Source: Engraulis encrasicolus (lineage: Eukaryota > Chordata > Actinopteri > Clupeiformes > Engraulidae). Taken from it: DNA of 64,000 nt. A program made the translations under genes and the position numbers. Positions 1 through 12,137 of the stretch are shown here, piece after piece. Under the pieces are notes generated by a model. It was not told the origin of the DNA and searched no databases. It saw nothing but the letters and a program-made list of their open reading frames with translations. The stretch's first letter is position 1. The number at the start of each line of letters is the position of its first letter. The DNA lies in the NCBI RefSeq assembly GCF_034702125.1, contig NC_085861.1:4141645-4205644 (forward strand), read 5' to 3'.

Positions 1-1385
1 GTATTGTATATTTTTCTAATGTCACAGTGTTTCGGTAGTGACAAATTTAGGGAGAGAGACAATAGTTTGCAAAGAAAATGCAAAGAAATGATAGGGAATT
101 TTAAATGACCAATAAGTGGAATAGCATTCCCAAGATGAAATGAACCACCATTTGCAAGGGTGAATTTGCACAAAGTGTATCAAATCACCCACATTTTTGG
201 ACCACAAACATTATTGGGCTATGGGTTAAACTCATTGACACAGACTGGTTACATGTTTCTGTCAACGGGTGTTGGCCCCCAGTATTGGTCAATATAATTT
301 GAAGATGTTCTAGTCTTACAGGAACTTTCATGAAGAAGAAAATGCAGAGGACTATATGAAGTAATGATTACATGCCAGATGTGTCATTACATAATATAGG
401 CTAGGCCTTTTGTGGCACCTCTGGAAAACAATGAGCTCTAATTACAATCAAGAGGACAAACTGCTCTAACTTACCTTGTGACAGTTGTTCACCACCAAGT
501 CAGAATGAACTGTTTTGTCGTGCCTTGCTACTAATGTACAGATCCAGTTCCACACGTATGAGATTTCAGTGTGCCCGTGTGGCGGGCACATATCTATAGG
601 GTAGTAAATGTCAGACTGTGTTTCCTGTCCACTTCATGGAAAATATGTCAATGTGGTTACTGAGGTGACATATACACGCTGGTTTCAGTAAAACTCATGC
701 AAGTTGCAAAAGGTATACAAAGTGGTCTGAGGGTGTAGTGCAGATATGAGCATATCATACCATACCATCATGCCAGTACCATTTATTATTAAAATCTTGG
801 TATGTGAAAAAGCTAGAACACTAAAAGAATGACACTTTTGAACATTTTCAGGAATACTTATACGATTTACACTTTTTTGTTGTAAATGGCATGCCTGTAG
901 TGAGAAGTGAATCCTTTAACTGTAGACCACAGTGGAAAAACACTCCTGAACTGGGCTGAGCTGGGACACAAATTCAGGCCGGGCGTTTTCAGCCAAGACC
1001 GGTCCGCCAGGCATTGAGAGAGACAATGAAGTCTGTTGCAAGATTTTAAGTCATCTATTGTGAACTATTTTTAACAGCCCTCTTAAGCGTTATACATTTG
1101 TTGTTACCAGAATGGCAATGACCAAGTCTTGGTGCATTACTAAAGGCCCTGTGTCATGTCATAGTGGTGTAGCACTATGGTAGTTATCCTTTCAATGACT
1201 ACACAGTAAATGTTGCGGTGTTAATTCAAAACTTATAGAGTTCATTTAAGTCCAAATGATGTTAAATCAACTCTCTAAGTGTTAAATGAGCACTGCTGAA
1301 TTTATTGACTATTACAGCGTGCCACTGGAGGTACGGCGTGCATTAAGGGGCTACATCTGACTCAGAGAGGTCTGCTGTTGCGGAA
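1..1385. repeat. Duplicated MS4A 5'-flank block, copy 1 of 4
   Basis: This stretch is near-identical to 24510-26130, and also matches 43370-44340 and 53750-55430. The shared order is a 5' untranslated exon, its upstream flank, and a segment with several short direct repeats. No open frame looks coding. Its position at the window edge suggests that another MS4A gene lies to the left, outside the window. The similarity is seen directly; the missing gene is inferred. Confidence 0.75.
475..530 (-). other. Putative 5' untranslated exon, copy 1
   Basis: On the minus strand the exon ends in CACAAG followed by the strong donor GTAAGT (471-474 and leftward). The same exon and donor recur near 24981, 43861 and 53809. 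Its 5' end is a guess because no transcript evidence is available. The matching exon at 24981 lies 1.6 kb upstream of the MS4A copy 1 start codon. Confidence 0.45.
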
Positions 1386-1387
1386 TA

Positions 1388-1676
1388 AGGACTGATGCCA
1401 CTACATTGAGGGAGGAGCAGGCCAAAATCATCACCAGTCCACTGGGGACTGATGCCACTACATTGAGGGGAGGAGCAGGCCAAAATCATCACCAGTCCAC
1501 TGGGGACTGATACCACTACATTGAGGGAGGAGCAGGCCAAAATCATCACCAGTCCACTGGGGACTGATGCCACTACATTGAGGGGAGGAGCAGGCCAAAA
1601 TCATCACCAGTCCACTGGGGACTGATGCCACTACATTGAGGGGAGGAGCAGGCCAAAATCATCACCAGTCCACTAG
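1388..1676. repeat. 59-bp minisatellite, five units
   Basis: About five tandem units of 58-60 bp, each starting GGACTGATGCCACTACATTG and ending in CCAGTCCACTGG. Units differ by T or C and by G-run length. The paralogous block at 55443-55735 also has about five units, whereas the block at 26155-26215 has one, so the array expanded after or between duplications. Confidence 0.9.
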
Positions 1677-1739
1677 TCAACTGCCCTGTACGCCTTCTGG
1701 CCAGTGCAGCCAAGCTTGTGGCAGAGAGGCCTAGTGCCA

Positions 1740-1812
1740 CACACACACGCACGCACGCGCACACACACACACACACACACAGCCACACATGCACACGCAC
1801 ACACACACGGCT
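1740..1812. repeat. (CA)n microsatellite
   Basis: Imperfect CA repeat with interspersed CG steps. The equivalent position in the 53.7-63.6 kb block is where the R4-type LINE inserted. Confidence 0.95.
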
Positions 1813-2055
1813 ACATAAAATATGTGCTCAGTTGCTTTGTTGCAATCTCTTTCATCTGTGAAAACCTGTTAGGCCAAACCTGTTTCACCTCAGTAATGCA
1901 GTGAAGCAATGTGTGCATGTAGTCAATATGATGCATGGAAACAGTATGTATATGAGAGGACAACAACAACAGCCCAATGTGCTTCAGTTAGTTAGCATTC
2001 TTGTTAGTCTTTCCTCATTCTCTCAATCACCTGTTATCAGGAGCTGTTAAAAGGT

Positions 2056-2196
2056 AGAGATGCACTGGATTCAGGATCTGGTTCCGGATCCGGCAGGATA
2101 ATAGGGTTTCTCACAGGGTCCACGTCCGGCAGGATCTTAAGCAGTGGATCCGGTATCCGGTAGGATCCTAAAAATAAGGATCTGGTGCATCTCTAG
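2056..2196. mobile_element. Small TIR element with GGATCCGG core
   Basis: Ends are inverted copies of about 18 bp, TAGAGATGCACTGGAT at the left and the complement of it at the right (GGTGCATCTCTA). The interior is built of GGATCCGG and CCGGCAGGAT motifs. Copies recur at 26650-26735 and 62632-62773. It resembles hAT-type non-autonomous elements, but the 8-bp flanks are too degraded to prove a target duplication. Confidence 0.55.
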
Positions 2197-2429
2197 TTTT
2201 TACGTTGCCTGATGGAGTAGTAGAGGTAGTGTTGCCACATGTCCAGGTTTTTCCTGGATTGTCCCGGTTTTTATGGTCTGTCCGGGTAAATTCCTGGACT
2301 GTCCCGATTTTTTATGATGCACAGCTTCATATTAACCCATTGAAATAAACACATATCATTAATGATTCGTGCTCGCGCATCAATGTGTCCAGATTCATTA
2401 CCACTGAAATGTGGCAACCGTAAGTAGAG

Positions 2430-2600
2430 GTTAAATGCGGGGTACCACAAGGAAGTTGTTTGGGCCCGTTAATGTTCTCCATCTTCACCAATGACCTTCC
2501 ATTTACTATAAAAGATGACAATGTTGTAATGTATGCAGATGGCACAACAGTGTATGACATCTGCCAAATACACATCAGCTCTCACAGAGGCATTAACACT
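2430..2600 (+). pseudogene. Non-LTR reverse transcriptase fragment
   Basis: The translation contains a GVPQGS-like start (motif B, followed by LGPLMFSIFTNDLP) and a YADG sequence in the place of the catalytic YADD (motif C). The fragment covers only about 55 residues of the RT palm and lacks the rest of the LINE. Copies occur at 26960-27130 and 62957-63125 within the same duplicated block, so the relic predates the duplication. Confidence 0.7.
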
Positions 2601-2763
2601 CAGCTCTATCAAATTTTGATAGATCTGAAATGTCAAATCTGAATGTCAAATGTATGGCCAATATCCAAGGGCGTAGGTTTCGTCTGAGCTTTGGTAGGGA
2701 CAACTTCACCCCCCACCGTCTAATGTCCCATCACTCTGTTGCAAGCGGCAACATGGGTCGTTA

Positions 2764-3267
2764 AGGGCCGTACACACACGTCGCTGCTATTTACTCGCTA
2801 CTTGCTCACTCGCCTACTTGCCACTCGCTCTGTGTGATTTTGTTTACTGGTTGTCATGGTTCCCGCTGTCCGCGCCAATAACGTCCGTACGAAACAAAAT
2901 GTAGGCCTACGCTGTTTTACGTTGATCGTGTGCTGTGCACAACCATGCATATGAGCCTTTGATGGTGTACACTGTATTGGATGTATTTTCCTCAACACTT
3001 CAAAGTGTGATGGCGTGCAGAAGTTGGGTGGTCAGAACACCACAGGGGCAACGTCACCTGTCAATAATCTGTATCCTGCATTCCAATTGGTTACTCGCTT
3101 AACTCGCGTCGCTCGAAGATAAAATAAGTTTATCTCGGAACCCGCCCACATCGCATCGCTTGTACTCTCCTCGCCTACTCGCCAGCGAGACTCGCTGGAA
3201 CACGTAGACATTCCATTGACTTCATCCGCTGAGCGAGTAACTAGCAGCGACGTGTGTGTACGGCCCT
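2764..3267. mobile_element. 504-bp TIR element, TTA target duplication
   Basis: TIRs start AGGGCCGTACACACACGTCG and end in the inverted copy, flanked on both sides by TTA (2761-2763 and 3268-3270). The paralogous site near 63400 lacks the insert, which confirms mobility. A 3-bp TWA duplication fits PIF/Harbinger-type MITEs. No transposase is present. Confidence 0.8.
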
Positions 3268-3270
3268 TTA

Positions 3271-4419
3271 TTCGTCATAGCTCCGAATAAATAGTGATTA
3301 TCTCTCATGTCATAAAGAACAACCAGTTTAAAATGTTTTTTAAATTAATGCTACCACTTTGTAATTAGCTATATTGAAATATAAACTAATCAATGTAGAT
3401 TTTCGATAGGCCTACATTAAAATAATATGACAAAAATTGGTAGGGACAATTTTATATCCCTAAAATATTGGTAGGGACATGTCACAACAAAAAACAAAAA
3501 AATTGCCGCATCGATCCTGGAACTTGCCGCATTGATCCTGGATCGTCCATCTCCCGCATTGGATTGGATCGCCGAATCGATCATTGTTGACACCACTAAT
3601 GATTATACTAGCCCACAGAGACCCACAAATAAAATGACAACATCCACATGAACTTATTCCAACCTCATTTAAGTCACCAATAGTTGGTAGATCATTTATA
3701 CAACGATGTTAGATGACAGATTGGACGAATACGTCTGCCACAACCTGCAACCCTGGCTTGAAATACACACAGAAATACAGTATGTTGAAATATTAATAGG
3801 CTAATGTTGATATAATAATAATAATAATAATGTGCATGATGATGCTATGTGGTGGTGTGATTAGGCAGCGGTGTGATTACTGTGAGGCTTTCACCTTGCT
3901 TGTTATAACATATTCATTCAATGTAATTAGAAAGCATAGATTCGCAATGCTAAGGCAGTTAACTCATCACTACAGCATAAACATTGTAGGTTATCAAGGT
4001 CTAAATATCAGTGTAGGCATTAAAAAGCTAGCGGTGGTACAAGTATATTCTCTACATCTGTTTAAAGAGTACAATAGCAAATAGGGTTCATATGCATTGT
4101 ACTGTACTACTATACTCTATTATACCACGGCAGTCTGAAATCTCCCATTGTGACGCGCTAAATTGGGTGTTGATTAACTGTCTATAGATGCTCACCTGAA
4201 GTAGTCCCACTATTAGGTCATTTTTCTGACCGCATAACCCCAGTGTATCAATGCGCCAAGGCACGCACGTTCATAAATTACACACAAAAAAGTGGCAAGC
4301 ATGACTCCCTGAAATGACACATGTCGCATCGCGCGTCTGGAAACACCAAATCTTAGTAGGCCTAAAAAAATTTCAAACATGTTTATTTCTCCCAGCTGAC
4401 CATCACTCTGTCAACTTTG

Positions 4420-4466
<47 letters not shown>

Positions 4467-5160
4467 CCCTGCGCAAAGGGACGCCCGTTTCACGTGGGCG
4501 TTTCTTCCCCACGAGGAGATGTTTCCTGTGGTTGTAGCGTTTATCAGTTGAGACAGCAGCGTAACTTGTGAAAAGTATGGGATATTTTCGGATCAATAGG
4601 CCTAACAATGGGAACGCAGTGGAAAATAAATCAAGGGGAGTTTCCTATGGGAGGAGAGCAGATTGACGAGGTGCCTGGTTTGATAATGTTAATGGCGAGG
4701 CGAGGCATTTAGAATGTCGCCAAGATACTCGGGGTATTTTTTTACTCTATTGAGATCTGTACATTTGTAGGAATCATGCCAACTGTAGGCAATCTTGTGG
4801 GCAAGTCAGACGCGCCCATATATCGGATGGGTAGAACATTGAGGCGACTGACTTGAAAACCAAATGCGATAGAATTAACGACTGGCTCTTGACTTGACAA
4901 CCGAATGCGATAGAACTAACGACGGTGTCCTGGCCATAGCAACCTTAAATTTAGAATTCGTAACGGCAATTCGCCAGAAAGTTATGAAACAAAGCTTCTT
5001 GTGGCGGAAGGAAGTAGTTCTACAGAAAACCTTTGTTTTAGCCATTAAAGCATCGAAATAATGCCTAAAATAACTTCCAGACAGTGTGGCAACCGTGGTA
5101 TAAGCGGGATAATTGACTACGTCTAACAGGAAAAATAATGCACACCGTGTCGTCAATTAT
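3271..5160. other. No gene seen; simple repeats
   Basis: AT-rich intergenic DNA. It contains a remnant shared with 63450-63592, an ATA run near 3815 and a (GA)n tract at 4424-4464. Open frames here are short, are not conserved between the duplicated blocks and match no family that I recognise. Confidence 0.6.
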
Positions 5161-5165
5161 CCCTT

Positions 5166-5327
5166 ACCTGTACTGCACTGTACTGTACTGTACTCTAGTA
5201 CTCAACTCTACTCTACTGTAGGCCTACTCTACTCAAGTCTACTGTACTTTACTATACCCTACTGTACTCTACTGTACTCCAGTACTCTACTCTACTGTAC
5301 TCTACTCTACTCTACTGTACTCTACTC
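5166..5327. repeat. (TACTS)n pentanucleotide satellite, left part
   Basis: Repeats of TACTG and TACTC. The first 60 bp match 63625-63690, where no LINE is present. The array resumes at 12901, on the far side of the LINE, so it is one satellite interrupted by that insertion. Confidence 0.95.
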
Positions 5328-5328
5328 A

Positions 5329-7307
5329 AATCCCTTTGGGTTCACCAAGAAGATCCTTGGTCAAAAGAGAAGTGGCCATCTTGCCTGCACTGAAGAGGAG
5401 GTCAATACATACCTCAATGCCACCTACAGTGACGATGCAAGAGAGGAAGAGCTTGGGCCATGCAGAACCTTGATAACACCGCCAATACCCACCTCAGCTT
5501 TCAACACGAAGGAGCCAACTTTCAAAGAAGTTGAGGAGGTTGTCAAGGCAGCAAGATCAAATTCAGCACCAGGCCCCAGCGGAGTGCCATATGTTGTTTA
5601 CAAGAGATGCCCCAGACTCTTGAGGCGACTATGGACAATCCTCAGGGTCATCTGGAGAAGGGGGAAGGTGGCACAGCAGTGGAGACACGCAGAGGGGGTC
5701 TGGATTCCAAAGGAGGAGAGCTCAAGTACCATCGAGCAATTCAGGATCATCTCACTCCTCAGTGTCGAGGGCAAGATATTCTTCAGTATTGTTGCCCGGC
5801 GCTTGATGGAGTTCCTCCTGAGGAACACTTATATCGACACCTCTGTGCAGAAGGGAGGAGTCCCGAAGGTCCCAGGATGCATCGAGCATACAGGAGTCGT
5901 TACCCAGCTGATCCGGGAGGCACGAGAAGGCAAAGGAGATCTGGCAGTCCTTTGGCTTGACCTGGCCAATGCCTACGGGTCCATGCCACACAAGCTGGTG
6001 GAAACCTCGCTCGACCGACACCACGTTCCAGGCAAGATCAAAGACCTCATACTGGACTATTACAGCTGCTTCAGTCTGAGAGTCACTTCTGGAGCCGTAA
6101 CATCTGCATTTCATCGGCTGGAGAAAGGCATTATCACAGGATGCACCATTTCTGTGGTATTGTTTTCTTTGGCCATGAATATGCTGGTGAAGTCAGCAGA
6201 GGTAGAATGCAGAGGACCACTCACCAACTCTGGTATGCGTCAGCCTCCCATCCGAGCATTTATGGATGACCTGACGGTGACTACAACATCTGTCCCGGGC
6301 TGTAGATGGATCCTCCAAGGCCTAGAACATCTCATCAACTGGGCCCGGATGAACTTCAAGCCAGCCAAGTCCAGGTCCCTGGTGGTGAAAAAGGGGAAGG
6401 TTTCAGAGAAGTTCCGCTTCTCAATAGGAGACACCCAAATTCCATCTGTGGGAGAGAAGCCAGTCAAGAGTCTAGGCAAGATCTATGACTGCACCTTGAG
6501 GGACACTGCAGCACTCCAAGCAACAACGGAGGAGTTGGGAACCTGGCTGACAGCAGTGGATAAGTCAGGGTTACCAGGCAAGTTTAAAGCCTGGCTTTAC
6601 CAGCATGGTATCCTGCCTCGACTGCTCTGGCCACTGCTTGTTTACAACGTGCCAATCACCACCGTCGAGTGCTTCGAGAGGAAGGTCAGCTCTTTCCTGC
6701 GGAAGTGGCTGGGCCTACCACGAAGCCTCAGCAGTGTCGCCTTGTACGGGAGGAACAACAAGCTTGAGCTACCCTTCAGCAGTTTGACGGAGGAGTTCAT
6801 GGTGACCCGAGCAAGAGAGGTGCTGCTGTATAGGGACTCCAGGGACATCAAAGTCTCCTCGGCTGGCATAGAAGTCAGGACTGGCAGGAAGTGGTGTGCT
6901 CAAGAGGCAGTCAACCAGGCTGAGTCCCGCTTGCGGCACAGTGAGCTGGTGGGAACAGTGGCATCAGGGCGGGCAGGACTGGGAAGCAACCCTAGACCCT
7001 CCTACAACAAGGCCAAGGGGAAGGAAAGGCGTCAGCTGATCCAGGAGGAGGTCCGGGCAGGTGTGGAGGAAGCCCGCTGCAGTAGGATGGTAGGGATGCG
7101 GCAGCAGGGGGCGTGGACTCGCTGGGAGGAGGCAGCGGCTCGGAAGGTTTCGTGGTCAGAGTTATGGCGATCCGAGCCACACCGGATCAAATTCCTCATC
7201 CAGTCCGTCTATGATGTACTCCCAAGCCCATCCAACCTCCACCGTTGGGGCTTGGCTGAGAATCCACTGTGCCCTCTCTGCCAGAAAGCAGGAACACTGG
7301 AACATAT
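5329..7307 (+). pseudogene. LINE reverse transcriptase, RLE type
   Basis: The open frame starts upstream in satellite sequence, but true homology begins at NPFGFTKK. It then shows SAPGPSGVPYVVYK (fingers), LDLANAYGSMPH (motif A, catalytic Asp), GIITGCTISVVLF (motif B) and FMDDLTV (motif C at 6259-6279, catalytic DD), followed by a thumb and a long linker. It ends in the first half of a zinc knuckle, CPLCQKAGTLEH, exactly where the foldback insertion starts. All catalytic residues are present. The protein would prime cDNA synthesis on a nicked chromosomal target. The insertion and the missing N terminus make this copy defective. Confidence 0.9.
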
Positions 7308-7860
7308 GTAACGCCGCATTATGTAATAACGGTGCAATATGTAATAATGTAACAAATTATTACATAATGTGGTGACAATCGCCGCATTGTGTAATAATTT
7401 ACGCATTTCGTAATACATTTCTTGAACGCATTTCGTAATAACTTTTTTCTCATCTTGTAATAAATTATTACAAAATGCGAAATTTATTACGGAATGCGGC
7501 CGCAACTTTTTTTTTTGATGGAAATGTAATAACATGGTGCATTATGTAATAATCTATATGGATATGTTTTTTCTGCACTTGGATTCAGTAGGCGCAGCAC
7601 ACATACATAGTCTCAGTGACATGGTATAGTCACTGCCCTCTCTCTCTCTCATTCTTCTCAGTTCTCAAACTGCTCGAGAGTCGCGAATGATGCGGTTAAA
7701 ACCGTTAAGAAATAATTTCACAACTTGTTGCGTGCAACGAGTCCAACGAATGTCTCGCACTTTCTGCTACATTACACCAATTTACAGCGACATTAAATAG
7801 GCCAGGTCTAAACACTTCACGAGGAGGTGAAAACTTGTCTTGCACTTGCGTGGGTCTGTG

Positions 7861-7981
<121 letters not shown>

Positions 7982-9126
7982 CACGGAGACAAACCTGGCC
8001 CATATTGATCTTAAGCCCCATCTTGGCTCTTTGGAAATATTCTTAACATTACAAAGGCTATTTTAATATTTTCCCCCAAACAACATGAATCAAATCCCAG
8101 GAAAAGACCAACCATTATAAGTGACTCGTGGGGAGCTGTCCATGCTGGTGGTGCTTAATTTTTCCCGATATTTGCCCGTGGAGTAGTGAGTCTTTCATGT
8201 CTGCCTACATGCGCGCCAGGGTCTGACCATGGTGCTTTTTGCCCGTGGAGTGAGGAGACTGTCTTCTTGCAAAGCAAGAAGTCATAGCACCCGAGAAAAA
8301 TGCCACTCTTTGTCATATTTTCAATTTCAGTCCACTGTTCAGTAGGCCTATTAGGCTGCAATCAAATTCAATAGCCTATGCTCATCCACATGCACGCGAA
8401 AAACAATAACCCAAGCGGCGGGACTAATTCGATTATATTCCTTCCAAAAATGTCCGAACGTCACAAAAATCAGTTATTTGCATTGTCCGTAATTATACCA
8501 AACAAAAAGGTATCAATAAAAGAAATCAAGTCTTCAGTTTCGATAATCCACGTTACAAATCCTCAACAACAGCAAGCCATTCCTTCTCTGCTATGAAGCA
8601 GGCAACGGAACAAGTGCAGACAGTAGGCTATATGACCACGTTGATGCTGCACGGCTTGAAAGGATTCTGTCTAAATTAAATATCTTGAATAGCCTATATA
8701 GACCTAGGCCTAACTAGATTTGTTGCAATACAGATTCATTTTCTATAGCCAGAAGTGTTCCGTTGGACTGACGAAACCGAACACGATCAAGTTTGCAACT
8801 TCTTTCCCTCATGCGCTGTCCGTCAGCACCACCTGTCATCAGACGTCCGATTAGCTTTCATTACGTGCTGAGGGAAAAACTCTCGCCATTAGGCCCATGT
8901 GCTGTTGCACTGTTGTGAGGGATATCACCAAATAATTTAGATAAAAGTCAGAACATTATTTTGGCAATCTGTTCAGTCTGTTCATTTAAGTTTTTGGGTG
9001 CTCTTGGATATCGGGGATCAGTTCATGTAGAGAGAAGAGTTCATCCAGGCACTCCAAAATAAGGTGTCCAAACGGGAAGTTACATTAAAAAGCCTTTAAT
9101 GGTACTGGGCTGGGGTTACATTAAAA

Positions 9127-9166
9127 AGCCGACATGTTTCGACCTCACCAGGTCTTCATCAGGGCT
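9127..9166 (-). ncRNA. Hammerhead ribozyme motif (Penelope type)
   Basis: On the minus strand the order is AGCC (stem I 5'), CUGAUGA core, GACC-UGGUGA-GGUC stem-loop II, GAAA core, a two-base-pair stem III (A-U, C-G around AU), the GUC cleavage triplet, then GGCU (stem I 3'). All invariant core nucleotides are present. It lies 265 bp downstream of the GIY-YIG stop codon on the same strand, as described for minimal type I hammerheads in Penelope-like elements. Predicted cleavage is between 9131 and 9130. Activity is inferred. Confidence 0.8.
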
Positions 9167-9430
9167 ACGTTCACCATTGAAAAGAAAGGCCTCCCTTAAA
9201 TAGTGACATCACCACATGTGACCCATTACGCACTAAACACATTTGCGCACACCAGAGAAAACAAAGATTAAAAAATAGCCTGGGGTAATAAGTGATGCCA
9301 CAGAAAAAAATGACCAGAAGTACAAATAAGCATCACAAAAAACAAGTAAAATCAATATCCTCATTTAGACCAGGATAGCGCATGGCATCCAGTTGGTGTA
9401 TCCAAAAAGTCTGCCTCTGATTAAGTCTTT

Positions 9431-10413
9431 TTAGCCTGTCCCCACCCCTCGGAAGAGGTTTGATATGCTCGACGCCCTGTATGCGCAACAGAGAATCATT
9501 TTTACCATGGTATATTCATTGAAATGTTTCGCCATGGGATAGTCAAAATTGCCCACTCTGATAGCATACAGGTATTTATGTTCTGCTAGCCTATCTCGCA
9601 TGCGCCTTTTTGTGCGTCCGATATAAAACAACCCTTCAGCGCAAGGACAAGTTAGGCGGTATATGACAAATGTAGAATTGCAATTAATGAAATCTCTCTG
9701 TCCGTATTCTCTCGTGGTTTTAGTATCCACAAAAGATTTGGCTTGTGTAACATTTGGGCAGTGAGGGCAGTTCATACATCTATAGGTGCCAATAGGTTTA
9801 CGCAGCCAGGTTTCTCTCTTTTTCACCTGTAGATGAGAGCGCATTAATTTATCTCCTAGGATGGGTGCACTCTTTAAAGACACCATGGGTGGTTCTGGGA
9901 ACACCTCACGTAGTTGCGCATCACTTTCAATAATGGACCAATTGTTCTTAATAATTTGCCTGATCCGCGTCGCTTGTGTACTATATGTCGTAACAAAAAA
10001 AGGACGAGACTGCTGGTGGCGATGATGTTTCTTTTTGGTCAATAACGTGTTGCGTTGAAGGGAGCGCGCTTCACTGTATGCGTTTTGGATGGCTTTAGGG
10101 TGATAGGCTCTATCACTGAATCTTTTCTCCATCAGCTCGGCCTGCTCGTGAAAATCATTTTCGAAATCACAGATACGCCTAATCTCTGGAATTGGCCGTG
10201 TGGAATATTTCTAATGAGATGCGGGGGATGGAATGAATCCGCTCTCAGAATGGTGTTCCGAGAGGTCGCCTTTCTGAATAAGGTGGTGTGCAACTGTCCC
10301 TCCGCGTCTTTATATATCGTCAAATCCAGAAAGTGAATATTAGTTAATGAATATTCCAAGGAAGCCACCCAAAACGCATACAGTGAAGCGCGCTCCCTAC
10401 AACGCAACACGTT
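9431..10413 (-). pseudogene. Penelope-like RT C-terminus and GIY-YIG nuclease
   Basis: The upstream part (10365-10170) encodes FLDLTIYKDAEG and SFHPPHLIRNIPHGQFQRL, typical of the region after the Penelope RT palm. A frameshift near 10170 separates it from a 233-codon open frame. That frame holds a cysteine pair region (CMNCPHCPNV) and the GIY-YIG nuclease core LFYIGRTKRRMRDRLAEH with its conserved Gly, Tyr and Arg. It ends SNLFRGVGTG. The RT catalytic domain is missing, so the copy is 5'-truncated. In intact elements the nuclease nicks DNA for target-primed reverse transcription. Confidence 0.85.
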
Positions 10414-10816
10414 ATTGACCAAAAACAAACATCATCGCCAGCAGCAGTCCCGTCCTTTTTTTGTTACGACAGTTCTCAGATGTATGAACTGCCCCCACTG
10501 TCCAAATGTTACACAAGCCAAATCTTTTGTGGATACTAAAACCACGAATGAATATGGACAGAGAGATTTCATTAATTGCAATTCTACATTTGTCATATAC
10601 CGCCTAACTTGTCCTCGCGCTGAAGGGTTCTTTTATATCGGGCGCACAAAAAGGCGCATGCGAGATAGGCTAGCAGAACATAAATATGGTATCAGAGTGG
10701 GCAATTTTGACTATCCCATGGCGAAACATATGAATACCATGGTAAAAATGATTCTCTGCTGCGCATACAGGGCGTCGAGCATATCAAACCTCTTCCGAGG
10801 GGTGGGGACAGGCTAA
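10366..10816 (+). pseudogene. Second, inverted Penelope GIY-YIG copy
   Basis: A 133-codon open frame (10415-10816) repeats the gene at 9431-10132 in the opposite orientation. It keeps CMNCPHCPNV, FFYIGRTKRRMRDRLAEH and the SNLFRGVGTG end. About 63 residues between the SRPFFVTT segment and the cysteine region are deleted in frame, with smaller in-frame losses after RLAEHKY and before TMVK. It starts later than the minus-strand copy, so the two truncated genes face away from each other around 10366. Confidence 0.82.
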
Positions 10817-11073
10817 AAAGACTTAGGCCTAATCAGAGGCAGACTTTTTGGATACACCAACTGGATGCCATGCGCTATACTGGTCTAAATGAGGATATTG
10901 ATTTTACTTGTTTTTTGTGATTTTTATTTGTACTTCTGGTCATTTTTTCTGTGGCATCACTTATTACCCCAGGCTATTTTTAATCTTTGTTTTCTATGGT
11001 GTGCGCAAATGTGTGTAGTGCGTAATGGGTCACATGTGGTGATGTCACTATTTAAGGGAGGCCTTTCTTTTCA

Positions 11074-11108
11074 ATGATGAAGACCTGGTGAGGTCGAAAC
11101 ATGTCGGC
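11074..11108 (+). pseudogene. Broken hammerhead motif in right foldback arm
   Basis: It retains UGAUGA, the GACC/GGUC stem II, GAAA, ACAUGU stem III and the GUC triplet, but a 15-bp deletion between AATG repeats removed the 5' strand of stem I and the first core C. It should therefore not self-cleave as the left-arm copy may. Confidence 0.75.
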
Positions 11109-12137
11109 TTTTTAATGTAACCCCAGCCCAGTACCATTAAAGGCTTTTTAATGTAACTTATCGTTTGGGCACCTTATTTTGGAGTGCCTGGATGAACTCT
11201 TCTCTCTACATGAACTGATCCCCGATATCCAAGAGCACCCAAAAGCTTAAATGAACAGACTGAAGACTGCTTGAGCTTCCAGCCACCTGTGTGCCTTTCA
11301 TTGCCAAAATAATGTTCTGACTTTTATCTAAATTATTTGGTGATATCCCTCACAACAGTGCAACAGCACATAGGCCTAATGGCGGGAGTTTTTCCCTCAG
11401 CACGTAATGAAAGCTAATCGGACGTCTAATGACAGGTGGTGCTGACGGACAGCGCACGAGGGAAAGAAGTTGCAAACTTGATCGTGTTCGGTTTCGTCAG
11501 TCCAGCGGAACACTTCTGGCTCTAGAAAATGAATCTGTATTGCAACAAATCTAGTTAGGCCTAGGTCTATATAGGCTATCCAAGATATTTAATTTAGATA
11601 TTTAATTTAGTTTTCACCACCTCGTGAAGTGTTTAGACCTGGCCTATTTAATGTCGCTGTAAATTGGTGTAATGTAGCAGAAAGTGCTAGACGTTCGTTG
11701 GACTCGTTGCACGCAACAAGTTGTGAAATTATTTCTTAACGGTTTTAACCGCATCATTCGCGACTCTCGAGCAGTTTGAGAACTGAGAAGAACGAGAGAG
11801 AGAGAGGGCAGTGACTATACCATGTCACTGAGACTATGTGTGTGTGCTGCGCCTACTGAATCCAAGTGCAGAAAAAACATATCCATATAGATTATTACAT
11901 AATGCACCATCTTATTACATTTCCATCAAAAAAAAAAAGTTGCGGCCGCATTCCGTAATAAATTTCGCATTTTGTAATAATTTATTACAAGATGAGAAAA
12001 AAGTTATTACGAAATGCGTTCAAGAAATGTATTACGAAATGCGTAAATTATTACATAATGCGGCGATTGTCACCACATTATGTAATAATTTGTTACATTA
12101 TTACATATTGCACCGTTATTACATAATGCGGCGTTAC

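Larger units (their letters stand above)
10366..12137. repeat. Foldback right arm
   Basis: Inverted partner of 7308-10095. The unique spacer between the arms is about 270 bp (10096-10365). Differences from the left arm include a 0.8-kb deletion near 11610, a deletion of about 190 bp near 10482 and a 15-bp deletion between two AATG copies at 11072. Confidence 0.85.

Noticed and set aside
5607..6114. Alternative frames inside the LINE RT
   Set aside because: Shadows of the RT frame, which has all RT motifs.
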